In this document: in pieces, positions 26,364-34,508 of the stretch
Numbering within the stretch: position 1 is the stretch's first letter
Layout of the letters: every line of letters begins with the position of its first letter
Source of the DNA: Bradyrhizobium sp. U87765 SZCCT0048
GTDB taxonomy: Bacteria > Pseudomonadota > Alphaproteobacteria > Rhizobiales > Xanthobacteraceae
Direction: 5' to 3'
Assembly: GCF_018131225.1 (NCBI RefSeq)
Contig: NZ_JAFCMM010000002.1
Location: 868,001-932,000 of the forward strand
Length of the DNA stretch: 64,000 bases
The notes under the pieces: generated by a model
Seen by the model: only the letters and a program-made list of their open reading frames with translations
Databases searched by the model: none
Told to the model about the DNA's origin: nothing
Made by a program: the position numbers and the translations under genes

Positions 26364-27095
26364 ATGACCATGACCGACACCACCGCGTCCGGCGTCGCCC
26401 TCTGGCGGCGGGTCGCCGACGCCATCGAACGGGGCATCGCCGACGGAACCTATCCGGCAGGCGAGCGGCTGCCCGGCGAAATGGAGATTGCGGAAGCCTA
26501 TCGCGTCAACCGCCATACGGTGCGGCGTGCGCTCGCCGCGCTCGCCGAACGCGGTTTCGTGCGCGCCGAGCGCGGCAGCGGCACCTATGTCGAGGCGCCA
26601 CGCCTCGCCTACCCGCTGCGGTCCCGCACGCGCTTTTCGGAGATTGTCGGCGCCGGCGGTCGCGAACCGCGCGGACAATTGATCAGCGCAACCATCGAGC
26701 CGGCAACACGCGAGTTCGCCAAACTGCTCGGGCTCAAGGCGGGCGCTCCTCTGGCACGCATCGAGGGCCTCCGCTTCGCGGATCAAACGCCGATCTGCAT
26801 CGGAACGACCTGGCTGTCGGCGGACCGGTTCCCCGACGCAGGCGCGTTATACGAGCGGATGCGCTCGATGACCAAGGTTCTCGCCCATTTCGGCATTCGC
26901 GATTATCGTCGCGCGTCCACCCGCGTGACTGCCGCCATCGTCGATGCGGCTGATGCCGCCCGCCTCGATCTCGACCTTGGCCGGCCGATCCTGATCGTCG
27001 ACAGCACCGACCTCGACGGCGAAGGCAAGCCCCTGCTCACCTCGCATTCGCGCTTCGTCGCCGAACGCGTCGAGTTCCTGGTGGAGAATACCTGA
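26364..27095 (+). CDS. phnF: PhnF, GntR/HutC-family regulator of phosphonate genes
   Basis: 243-residue regulator: GntR winged helix (residues about 8-75, LWRRVADAIERGIADGTYPAGERLPGEMEIAEAYRVNRHTVRRAL) plus a C-terminal UTRA effector domain (ISATIEPATREFAKLLGLKAGAPLARIEGL). Length matches PhnF. ATG 26364 is preferred, with GGAG about 10 bases upstream; ATG 26370 is possible. Divergent from phnGHIJKLMN and convergent with phnE2, only 3 bases apart. Confidence 0.92.
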   Translation: MTMTDTTASGVALWRRVADAIERGIADGTYPAGERLPGEMEIAEAYRVNRHTVRRALAALAERGFVRAERGSGTYVEAPRLAYPLRSRTRFSEIVGAGGREPRGQLISATIEPATREFAKLLGLKAGAPLARIEGLRFADQTPICIGTTWLSADRFPDAGALYERMRSMTKVLAHFGIRDYRRASTRVTAAIVDAADAARLDLDLGRPILIVDSTDLDGEGKPLLTSHSRFVAERVEFLVENT

Positions 27096-27098
27096 GCT

Positions 27099-27950
27099 TC
27101 AAACGGCCGGGCGGCGGCCGATGATCGCGAACCGCAAGCGTCCCGACACGAAGTCGATGAGCGCCACGGCGATCAGCACCATCAGGATGAGGAACGACAC
27201 CTTCTGCCATTCCAGCACGCGGATCTGCTCGGCCAGTTGTAGGCCGATCCCCCCGGCGCCGACGATCCCGATGATGGTCGCATCACGGGTGTTGGACTCG
27301 ATGAAATAGAGCACCTGGCTCGCGATTACCGGCAGCACCTGCGGCATCAAGCCGAAGCGGATTTCGTGCAGCTTGCTGCCGCCGGACGCGCGGATGCCCT
27401 CGACCTGCTTGCGGTCGGCCGCCTCGATCGCCTCGGAAAACAGCTTGCCGAGAATGCCGAAGTTGGACACCGCGATCGCCAGCACGCCGGCGAACGGGCC
27501 GAGGCCCACGACGTTGATCCACACCAGCGCCCAGATCAGGGTGTCGACGCCGCGGATCGAATCGAGAAAGCGACGGACCGGGAAACGAAAGAGCGCCGAA
27601 GGAATAACATTGCGCGCAGCCAGCAGGCTGACCGGAAACGCGACGATGGCGGCCACCACCGTGCCCAGCACCGCGATCGACAGCGTCTCGCCGAGCGCGA
27701 CCAGATAGGTCGGCAGCGACGAGCCGGGATCCGGCGGGACCATCATCATCACGATCCAGCCGAGCTGATGCAGCCCGCCGAGCATCCGTGCCGGCGAGAA
27801 GTCCAGCACCGCAAGGCCATAGATGAACAGCGCGACCATCGCGGCAGCCAGCGCCGGCACCAGCAATCGCGCGGTCAGCGAGCGCTGGAACAGCTCGGGA
27901 TAACGTGCCCGCGGATCCCCCTTGGGATCGACAACCAGCGTCTTGGTCAT
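27099..27950 (-). CDS. phnE: PhnE2 phosphonate ABC transporter permease
   Basis: 283-residue inner-membrane permease, second of two. The EAA-like loop EAIEAADRKQVEGIRASGGSKLHEIRFGLMPQVLP and GIVGAGGIGLQLAEQI are typical of PhnE. Its ATG overlaps the upstream permease stop as ATGA. The two permeases probably form a heterodimer. Confidence 0.94.
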   Translation of the reverse strand: MTKTLVVDPKGDPRARYPELFQRSLTARLLVPALAAAMVALFIYGLAVLDFSPARMLGGLHQLGWIVMMMVPPDPGSSLPTYLVALGETLSIAVLGTVVAAIVAFPVSLLAARNVIPSALFRFPVRRFLDSIRGVDTLIWALVWINVVGLGPFAGVLAIAVSNFGILGKLFSEAIEAADRKQVEGIRASGGSKLHEIRFGLMPQVLPVIASQVLYFIESNTRDATIIGIVGAGGIGLQLAEQIRVLEWQKVSFLILMVLIAVALIDFVSGRLRFAIIGRRPAV

Positions 27951-28831
27951 GCGCGCCGCTCCCGGCCGAGAAAATGGCTGCGGATCCAGCCCGTGCCGAT
28001 ATCGATGACGAAGACCGTCAGGATGATCAGAAGCAGGATGGCGCTCACATCGGAGTAATAGAACTTGCGAATGGCAACCACGAGCTCCTGCCCGATGCCG
28101 CCGGCGCCGACGAAGCCCATCACCGAGGCGCCGCGGACGTTGATCTCGAACCGCAGCAGCGTGTAGCTGGCAAAGCCGGCGAGCACCTGCGGCACCACGG
28201 CGAAGCGCATGCAGGCGACCCAGTTGGCCCCGGTGGACCGCACGCCCTCGACCGGCTTCATGTCGACGTTCTCGACGATCTCGGAGAACAGTTTGCCGAG
28301 CGAGCCAGCCGTGTGGATGGCGATGGCGAGCACGCCGGCCATCGGCCCCAAGCCGAACGCGATGACGAAGATCAGCGCGAACACGATGTCCGGAACCGTG
28401 CGGCAGAATTCCAGCGCACGCCGGGTGACGAAACGGACCCAAGGCGCCGGCGCCGTATTGGCCGCGGACAGAAAATTGAGCAGGAAGGCGACGAACGCAC
28501 CGGCCACGGTACCGACGTAACTGATCAACAGTGTTTCGCCGAGCAGCGACAGCCACTTGCGCCAGCCCCACAGCCATTCGGCCGGATCGGTCCACACCCG
28601 TGCGCCGCTGTCGAGCGTGAAGATGCGATCGAAATAGCTGAAGAAGTTGCCAAAATAAGTGAACAGCGTGCGCAGGTTGACCTCTGCGCCGATGGCAGAG
28701 ACGAACAGCACCACCACCATGGCTGCGGCGGCAATGGCGTAGCGCAGACGCTTGCGGACCACGGCCTGGCGATAGGCCGCGTTCAGCGCACTCAGTTGCT
28801 GATCGGGAAGCAGCGAGATGGTGACGGGCAT
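27947..28831 (-). CDS. phnE: PhnE1 phosphonate ABC transporter permease
   Basis: 294-residue permease with a longer N-terminal cytosolic segment, then helices and the loop EIVENVDMKPVEGVRSTGANWVACMRFAVVPQVL. MGFVGAGGIGQELVVAIRKF matches PhnE. It follows phnD after a gap of about 126 bases that holds an intrinsic terminator, so its expression depends on read-through or an own promoter. Confidence 0.94.
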   Translation of the reverse strand: MPVTISLLPDQQLSALNAAYRQAVVRKRLRYAIAAAAMVVVLFVSAIGAEVNLRTLFTYFGNFFSYFDRIFTLDSGARVWTDPAEWLWGWRKWLSLLGETLLISYVGTVAGAFVAFLLNFLSAANTAPAPWVRFVTRRALEFCRTVPDIVFALIFVIAFGLGPMAGVLAIAIHTAGSLGKLFSEIVENVDMKPVEGVRSTGANWVACMRFAVVPQVLAGFASYTLLRFEINVRGASVMGFVGAGGIGQELVVAIRKFYYSDVSAILLLIILTVFVIDIGTGWIRSHFLGRERRA

Positions 28832-28908
28832 GTCAGTGGCCGCGCGACAGTGAGATCGCCACCGAAGTGGCGGCGGTCGTCAGCGGGACAGTCCCGACTG
28901 CCGGCCAT

Positions 28909-28938
28909 AAAAAGAGCCGGGTCACGAAGACCCGGCTC
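28909..28938 (-). terminator. Intrinsic terminator between phnD and phnE1
   Basis: On the minus strand GAGCCGGGTC, loop TTCGT, GACCCGGCTC, then five T residues: a 10-bp GC-rich stem and U tract, a textbook rho-independent terminator. It lies 19 bases after the phnD stop and about 80 before phnE1. Partial termination here would give more binding protein than permease. Confidence 0.85.
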
Positions 28939-28957
28939 CCGATGGTATGACGGACGA

Positions 28958-29893
28958 TCAAGACGCCTTCTTCTTGCGCAGGTTGTCGACGAACTTGATC
29001 AGCTCGATGGTGGCGTCCCAGTCCTTGGTGGTGGCCGGGTGGAAGCCCTTCTTCTGGCCGTCCGACAGACGCTCGAACGCCGCCTTGTCTTTGGTCGGCG
29101 CGTCCTGGAACGCCTTGGCGATCGCAGTTTTGAGGTCATCAGGCAGATCGGAGTTGTAGGCGTAGGGGCCGTTGATGATCGGCGCCGACTTGTGAATGAT
29201 GCGGAAATCGTCCTTCTTCAACGGCGTGCCGTCGGCATTCTTCAGCATGCCCTTGGTCAGCATCTGTGCCAGGGTCGAGTCGTCATCGCTGGTCCACTGG
29301 TTGGCCGCGACGTCGACCGTGCCCTGCGACAGCGCCAGCAGCGCGTTCTCGTGGCTGCCGGTGAACACCACCTTGCTGAAATAGGTATCGGCATCGGTGA
29401 TGCCCATCTTGTCGAGCTCGAAGCGCGGCACGTTGTTGCCGGAGGTCGAGTTCGGATCGACGAGGCCGAGATTCTTGCCCTTGAGGTCCTGCACCGACTT
29501 GTAAGGGCTCGTCGCCTTGACGAAGAACACCGAGTAATAACCGGTGCTGCCATCGGCATTGATGTCGTTGGCGAAGGCGTCAATCTTGACGCCGGTCAGG
29601 CGGGCGCGCGCGAACGAGGCCGAGCCATAGCTCGCGATCTGGATGTTGCCGGAACGCTGGCCTTCGATGACCGCGGCATAGTCGTTGGCGATGCGCAGCG
29701 TGACCTTGGTGCCGAGCTCCTTCGACAGATAGTTCACGAACGGCGTCCAGCGCTCGGTGACGCCCGAAGCGTTCTCCGCCGGGATCACGGCAAAGACGAG
29801 TTCCGGATACTTGGCTTTCCAGTCCTGCGCCGAGGCAGCAGACGACATCGCCAGCGCGGCGGCGCCGGCGAGAATGAGACGGCGGGTGATCAT
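28958..29893 (-). CDS. phnD: PhnD phosphonate periplasmic binding protein
   Basis: 311-residue type 2 binding protein with signal peptide MITRRLILAGAAALAMSSAASAQ. The mature part begins ELVFAVIPAENASGVTERWTPFVNYLSKELG, the pattern of PhnD/phosphite-binding proteins; SYGSASFARAR and VDPNSTSGNNVPRFELDKMGI complete the pocket regions. AGGAG lies 6 bases before the ATG. An intrinsic terminator follows the gene. Confidence 0.95.
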   Translation of the reverse strand: MITRRLILAGAAALAMSSAASAQDWKAKYPELVFAVIPAENASGVTERWTPFVNYLSKELGTKVTLRIANDYAAVIEGQRSGNIQIASYGSASFARARLTGVKIDAFANDINADGSTGYYSVFFVKATSPYKSVQDLKGKNLGLVDPNSTSGNNVPRFELDKMGITDADTYFSKVVFTGSHENALLALSQGTVDVAANQWTSDDDSTLAQMLTKGMLKNADGTPLKKDDFRIIHKSAPIINGPYAYNSDLPDDLKTAIAKAFQDAPTKDKAAFERLSDGQKKGFHPATTKDWDATIELIKFVDNLRKKKAS

Positions 29894-29963
29894 GACTTCT
29901 CCTGATCTTTCGAGGAAACGCAGACCGATCCGCTCACAGGCGCCCGGCTTGCACGCGCAGTTT

Positions 29964-30782
29964 TCAGGCTGCGGCCGTTCCGAACTGTGGAACGGGAACT
30001 GTTGCGCCCGCGGGCACGGCGGCGGGACTCGCATCCATCACCTCGTCGGCTTCGAGATCGTAGAGCTCCCGGGCAATCTGGTCGGTCAGCGCTGCCGGCG
30101 CGTCGTCGAACACGACCCGACCGGCGGCCATGCCGATGAGCCGGTCGCAATAAGTCCGCGCGAGGTCGAGCGAGTGCAGGTTGCACATCACCGTGATGCC
30201 GAAATGCTTGTTGATGCGCAGCAGCGCGTCCATCACGATCCGGGTGTTGCGCGGATCGAGCGAAGCGATTGGCTCGTCGGCGAGAATGATGTCGGGCTGC
30301 TGCACCAGCGCGCGGGCGATAGCCACGCGCTGCTGCTGGCCGCCGGAGAGCTGGTCGGCACGCTGCGCCGCCAGGGTGGCGATATCGAACTGCTCGAGCG
30401 CCGACATGGCAATCGCTCTGTCCTCGTCGGGCCAGAGCTGGAACAGCGAGCGCCAGGCCGGCACGTCGGCAAGGCGGCCCATCAGTACGTTGGTCAGCAC
30501 ATCGAGGCGGCCGGCGAGATTGAACTGCTGGAAGATCATTGCCGAACGCGCCCGCCACTTGCGCAGATCGCGGCCTTGCAGCGCGGTGACATCCGTCCCC
30601 TCGAACATGATGCGGCCCGAGGTCGGCTCGGCGAGACGATTGATCATGCGCAGCAGCGTCGACTTGCCGGCGCCGGACCGGCCGATCACACCGATGAAAC
30701 TGCCGGGCGCGATGGAGAACGATGCATTGTCTACGGCGAGCTTGTCGCCGAAGCGGCACGTCAAACCATCCACCACCAACAT
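29964..30782 (-). CDS. phnC: PhnC phosphonate ABC transporter ATPase
   Basis: 272-residue ATPase: Walker A GRSGAGKST, Q-loop MIFQQFNLAGRLDVLTNVLMGRL, signature LSGGQQQRVAIARAL, Walker B IILADEPIASLD. The start MLVVDGL at 30782 follows GGAG; the frame is open for 24 further codons without a site. The tail of about 25 residues, rich in Ala/Val/Pro, is longer than usual. First gene of phnC-D-E1-E2. Confidence 0.95.
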   Translation of the reverse strand: MLVVDGLTCRFGDKLAVDNASFSIAPGSFIGVIGRSGAGKSTLLRMINRLAEPTSGRIMFEGTDVTALQGRDLRKWRARSAMIFQQFNLAGRLDVLTNVLMGRLADVPAWRSLFQLWPDEDRAIAMSALEQFDIATLAAQRADQLSGGQQQRVAIARALVQQPDIILADEPIASLDPRNTRIVMDALLRINKHFGITVMCNLHSLDLARTYCDRLIGMAAGRVVFDDAPAALTDQIARELYDLEADEVMDASPAAVPAGATVPVPQFGTAAA

Positions 30783-30830
30783 GAGAGACTCCAGAATTCC
30801 TTGCGTCATCGTCACCGCTAGCGCCGGGAT

Positions 30831-30848
30831 TCTACAGTTGTGTGACAA
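30831..30848 (-). promoter_or_regulatory. Pho-box-like site upstream of phnC
   Basis: On the minus strand TTGTCAC-N4-CTGTAGA, half-sites 11 bases apart; the first matches the PhoB half-site well, the second only in CTGT. It ends about 48 bases before the phnC start. It shares the 200-base divergent gap with a better box facing the other way. Confidence 0.45.
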
Positions 30849-30902
30849 TTGCACCGTGTGCGACGCGTTACCGCAAATTGGAACAGGTGGACGATCGTAC
30901 CG

Positions 30903-30920
30903 TCGTCATGACACTGTCAT
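30903..30920 (+). promoter_or_regulatory. Pho box upstream of the hexapeptide-phnM2-DUF1045 unit
   Basis: TCGTCAT-N4-CTGTCAT: the second half-site is a perfect PhoB repeat and the first differs at two positions, with GTCA cores exactly 11 bases apart. The gene starts 62 bases downstream. This is the best Pho box of the window and supports control of the accessory phosphonate genes by phosphate starvation. Confidence 0.65.
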
Positions 30921-30982
30921 CATGACGATGGCACTAGGGTCTTGCTTCCCGAGCAACTCAATCCAGGATTGCAGACTGCGCG

Positions 30983-31645
30983 ATGGCTGCCAAAGCCCTT
31001 TCCGTCACTCCACTGATCGATCCGACCGCGCAGCTGCGCGACTGCACGCTCGGCGCTTACTGCGAAGTCGGCGCGCGCACGCAGTTGCTCGACGTGGCGA
31101 TGGGTGACTACTCCTATGTCGTGAACGACAGTCAGATCACCTACACGACGATCGGCAGGTTCTGCTCGATCGCGGCGATGACGCGGATCAATCCCGGCAA
31201 CCATCCGATGCATCGCGCGACGCAATCACACTTCACTTATCGCTCCAGCGCCTACTTTCCCGGCGAGAGCGACGATGCCGATTTCTTCGCATGGCGGCGC
31301 GACCATCACGTCGGCATCGGCCACGATGTCTGGATCGGCCATGGCGCTGTCATTCTGCCCGGTCGCCAGATCGGCATCGGCGCGGTGATCGCGGCCGGCG
31401 CGATCGTCACCAAGGATGTGCCGGCCTACACCATCGTCGCTGGCAACCCGGCGCGCCCGGTGCGCCGCCGCTTCGCCGAAGACATCGCCTCCCGCCTGCT
31501 CGCGCTCGAGTGGTGGGAATGGGATCACGAGGAATTGCGCGCCGCGCTGCCCGACTTCCGTCACCTCGCCATTGAAGACTTCCTCGACAAGCACGAAAAC
31601 CGCCCGCGTGCTGCCTCTGCTTCTCACCTCCAACGAACGGCCTGA
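30983..31645 (+). CDS. Phosphonate-cluster hexapeptide-repeat acyltransferase (phn_thr family)
   Basis: 220-residue left-handed beta-helix protein related to xenobiotic/chloramphenicol acetyltransferases. Hexapeptide turns are visible from residue 10 (PTAQLRDCTLGAYCEVGARTQLLDV) to GHDVWIGHGAVILPGRQIGIGAVIAAGAIVTKDVPAYTIVAGNPAR; the His-rich NHPMHRATQ segment is typical. Members occur almost only in phn clusters. A role like PhnO, N-acetylation of aminoalkylphosphonates before C-P cleavage, is plausible but not established. First gene of a three-gene Pho-box-preceded unit. Confidence 0.88.
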   Translation: MAAKALSVTPLIDPTAQLRDCTLGAYCEVGARTQLLDVAMGDYSYVVNDSQITYTTIGRFCSIAAMTRINPGNHPMHRATQSHFTYRSSAYFPGESDDADFFAWRRDHHVGIGHDVWIGHGAVILPGRQIGIGAVIAAGAIVTKDVPAYTIVAGNPARPVRRRFAEDIASRLLALEWWEWDHEELRAALPDFRHLAIEDFLDKHENRPRAASASHLQRTA

Positions 31646-31647
31646 CC

Positions 31648-32838
31648 GTGACTGACATGCTGATTCGGGGCGGCCGCGCCCTCGTCCAACAGGACATCCT
31701 CGACACCTTCCTGCAGATCACCGATGGCGCGATCGCCTGTGTCGGCACCGGCAGCGCCCATGCGCCGCTCGATCTCGATGCCAGCGGACTGCTGGTGATG
31801 CCCGGCATCGTCGACATCCATGGCGACGCTTTCGAGCGCCAGATGATGCCGCGCCCCGGCGTCGATTTCCCGATCGACGTTGCACTGCTCGACAGCGACC
31901 GGCAGGCGATCGCGAACGGCCTGACCACCGTCTTCCATGCCACCACCTGGTCGTGGGAGCCGGGCCTGCGCAGCGGCGACAACGCCGAGTATCTGGTCGG
32001 CGCCATCGAGGCGCTGCGGCCGCAGCTGTTCGCGGACACCCGCTTCCACCTCCGCCACGAGACCTACAATCTCGCCGCCGAGCCGATCATCCGGGAATGG
32101 CTGGAGAAGGGGCGCATCGACCTGCTCGCCTTCAATGACCACATGCACGCGACCGTGGCCAACCTCGATAAACCCCACAAGCGCACCCGCATGGTCGAGC
32201 GCACCGGCCTGACCGACACGGCGTTCGACCACCTCGTGTCCGAAGTCATGGCCCGGGCCGGCGACGTGCCCGGCTCGGTCGCGCGCCTCGCCGCCACCGC
32301 ACGCGCCCGCGGCATCCGCATGCTGTCCCATGACGACGAGAGCCCGGCGCAACGCCAGGCCTACCGCGCCATGGGCGTCACCCTCGCGGAATTCCCGGTC
32401 AACGAGATCACGGCGCGCGATGCCGCCGAGGCCGGCGACCACATCGTGTTCGGCGCCCCCAATGTCGTGCGCGGCGGCAGCCATACCGGCTGGACCAAGG
32501 CCGCCGACATGATCGCCAAGGGAATGTGCTCGGTGCTGGCGTCGGACTATTATTATCCGGCGCCGATGCTCGCGGCGTTCCGGCTCGTCGCCGACAACAT
32601 TCTCACACTGCCGGAAGCCTGGGCGCTGATCTCGGCCTCGCCGGCCGCCGCCGCCGGCCTCGCCGATCGCGGCCGTCTCGCCGAAGGCCAGCGTGCCGAT
32701 ATCCTGCTGATCGACGATCGCGAACCGCTGCGGCCGCGGCTGGTCGCCGTGATCGCCGGCGGACGGCTGGTTCAGCTCACCGAGCCGGAGCGACTGTCGC
32801 GGACCAGCGTCGCGCACAAGGCGGTTGCGGCCGCCTGA
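31648..32838 (+). CDS. phnM: Second PhnM-type diphosphatase
   Basis: 396-residue amidohydrolase with PhnM-specific motifs PGIVDIHGDAFERQMMPRPGVDFP, RMLSHDDESP and GAPNVVRGGSHTGW, but clearly diverged from the phnM at 20374-21528. The GTG start (31648) lies two bases after the preceding stop; ATG 31657 is possible. Either it duplicates PhnM activity or acts on a different triphosphate or cyclic intermediate. Similar double phnM arrangements are known from rhizobial phn clusters. Confidence 0.9.
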   Translation: MTDMLIRGGRALVQQDILDTFLQITDGAIACVGTGSAHAPLDLDASGLLVMPGIVDIHGDAFERQMMPRPGVDFPIDVALLDSDRQAIANGLTTVFHATTWSWEPGLRSGDNAEYLVGAIEALRPQLFADTRFHLRHETYNLAAEPIIREWLEKGRIDLLAFNDHMHATVANLDKPHKRTRMVERTGLTDTAFDHLVSEVMARAGDVPGSVARLAATARARGIRMLSHDDESPAQRQAYRAMGVTLAEFPVNEITARDAAEAGDHIVFGAPNVVRGGSHTGWTKAADMIAKGMCSVLASDYYYPAPMLAAFRLVADNILTLPEAWALISASPAAAAGLADRGRLAEGQRADILLIDDREPLRPRLVAVIAGGRLVQLTEPERLSRTSVAHKAVAAA

Positions 32839-32868
32839 CGCCACTCTATTCTGGCGTCAGGATCGACC

Positions 32869-33576
32869 ATGACCTCTTTTCCCCGCTACGCACTCTATTA
32901 TACGCCGGCACCCGACAGCGCACTTGCGAGCCTCGGTGCCGGCCTGCTCGGCTACGACGCCTTCAGTGGCAGCGACCGGCCGTTTCCGGCCGACGTCTCC
33001 GCCGCCCTGCCGGACTGGCACGACCTCACCCGCGACCCGCGCAAGTACGGCTTTCATGCCACGCTGAAGGCGCCGTTCGCGCTGGCGAGCGACGCCACGG
33101 AAGCGGCTCTGCTCGCGGCCTGCGAACAGTTCGCCGGGAGCTATGTGACCCCGTCACAGCCTCTACCGCTCATTCGTCCGGTGACCCGGGCGCTCGGCAG
33201 CTTCATCGCGATGGTGCCGGACGCCCCCTCGCCTGCGCTGCAGGCGCTGGCGGCACGTTGTGTCGAAACGTTTGATCGTTTCCGCGCTCCGTTGACGGCC
33301 ACCGATCGCGCACGCCGCAACCCGGACGCACTCAGCGCACAGCAGGTCGCCTACCTCGACCGCTGGGGCTACCCATACGTGTTCGACGAATTCCGCTTTC
33401 ACATGACACTGACGGGGCGCGTGCCGGCGGAGCGGCGCGACGCCGTGCTGGCGGTGCTGCGCGCGCAGACAGCCACGCAAACTGACGCCGATCTCGCGAT
33501 CGACCGCCTCGCCGTGTTCCGCCAGGACAGCGCCGCGGAGCGCTTCCGCGTCCTCGCGCACTATCCCCTGACCTGA
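32869..33576 (+). CDS. DUF1045 phosphonate operon protein (2H phosphoesterase fold)
   Basis: 235-residue protein of a family (TIGR03223/DUF1045) found in phn operons. Two H-x-T motifs, YGFHATLKAPF near residue 65 and FRFHMTLTGRVP near residue 175, give the 2H phosphoesterase active site used on cyclic phosphates and phosphodiesters. No phnP is present, and PhnP opens 5-phosphoribosyl 1,2-cyclic phosphate; DUF1045 is a good candidate for that step (inference). Last gene of its unit, 30 bases after phnM2. Confidence 0.88.
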   Translation: MTSFPRYALYYTPAPDSALASLGAGLLGYDAFSGSDRPFPADVSAALPDWHDLTRDPRKYGFHATLKAPFALASDATEAALLAACEQFAGSYVTPSQPLPLIRPVTRALGSFIAMVPDAPSPALQALAARCVETFDRFRAPLTATDRARRNPDALSAQQVAYLDRWGYPYVFDEFRFHMTLTGRVPAERRDAVLAVLRAQTATQTDADLAIDRLAVFRQDSAAERFRVLAHYPLT

Positions 33577-33588
33577 TGCATGGCCACG

Positions 33589-33608
33589 CGCCGCGCACCG
33601 GCGCGGCG
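33589..33608. terminator. Hairpin between convergent DUF1045 and cyclase genes
   Basis: CGCCGCGC and GCGCGGCG form a perfect 8-bp stem with loop ACCG in the 33-base gap between converging genes. No T tract on either side. Likely a bidirectional terminator or mRNA 3'-end stabiliser. Confidence 0.5.
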
Positions 33609-33609
33609 A

Positions 33610-34437
33610 TCAAGCCAGCACGATCGGACGGATCGGCGAGCCGGTGCTGCCGGTGAGTCGCAGCGGCAGCACGACAAGGAAGCCGCGATGGCGCCGGGCC
33701 GCAGACATGCCCTCGAGATTGAGGTTCTCGATGATGTGGATGCCTTCGTCGACGAGCAGGATGGCATGCACCGATACGCCCGGCGTCGGCAGGCATTCGA
33801 AGCCCGGTGTATCCGAGCCGACCAGCGTCGCCCCCTGCGCGATCAGCCAGCGCGTGCCGCTCTCCGCAGGTCCGGGCATGCCGCCACGCCGGCCGATGAA
33901 CGTTTCGCTGTCGCTCCAGTGTTGCGCCCAGCCGGTGCGCACGAACACCGCGTCTCCGCGGCGAATGTCGACGCCGCCATGCCGCATCGCCGCCTCGAGA
34001 TCGGCGATGGTGATCTCCTCGCGCGGCTGCAAGCACGGCACGCCCCGCGCTGCCGCAACGTCCAGCATCACCATCGGCTGCAGAATCGGCGGGATGTCGG
34101 CGACGTCCAGCTCGCGATAGCCGTCCCGCGTCTCGACATCGGCGACGGCGACACCGCCATGCAGACAGCCATGGCGTGAGAAATGGCCGAGCGCGTCGAT
34201 GTGGGTGCCGGCATGGCCGGATGTCACGATGACTTCGTTGGCGAAACTCGAGCCGTCTTCGCGGGGAGCGGGATGCGGATCGCCATGGCGGCGGTGCAGC
34301 GCCAGGGAGAACGGGATGTGCTGGTGGTAAACTGGCATCGACGGCGCCATCGCATGCGACAGCTCGTAGACATGGGTGTCGGCCCCCAGAAGCGCCTTCA
34401 ACGCCAATGCATCGAACCCCGGCAGACGTGTGACCAT
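33610..34437 (-). CDS. Cyclase-family hydrolase (kynurenine formamidase-like)
   Basis: 275-residue metal-dependent hydrolase of the PF04199 family, shown by TSGHAGTHIDALGHFSRHG (the HxGTHxD metal motif) and DAVFVRTGW. Known members hydrolyse formamides (KynB), cyclic imides, or isatin. GGGAG precedes the ATG at 34437. Last gene of the minus-strand catabolic array, 71 bases after the aldehyde dehydrogenase. In this context it may open an amide or ring intermediate; the substrate is unknown. Confidence 0.88.
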   Translation of the reverse strand: MVTRLPGFDALALKALLGADTHVYELSHAMAPSMPVYHQHIPFSLALHRRHGDPHPAPREDGSSFANEVIVTSGHAGTHIDALGHFSRHGCLHGGVAVADVETRDGYRELDVADIPPILQPMVMLDVAAARGVPCLQPREEITIADLEAAMRHGGVDIRRGDAVFVRTGWAQHWSDSETFIGRRGGMPGPAESGTRWLIAQGATLVGSDTPGFECLPTPGVSVHAILLVDEGIHIIENLNLEGMSAARRHRGFLVVLPLRLTGSTGSPIRPIVLA

Positions 34438-34508
34438 GCCGCTCTCCCCTGCTTTGTGATTGTTGGCCCGTCCCGGCGCAAGGCCGGAGCGGGCGGATCG
34501 TGTCGCGA

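Noticed and set aside
31624..32844. 406-residue minus-strand frame opposite phnM2
   Set aside because: Composition is Arg/Gly/His-rich mirror sequence with no domain; the plus strand encodes a clear PhnM.
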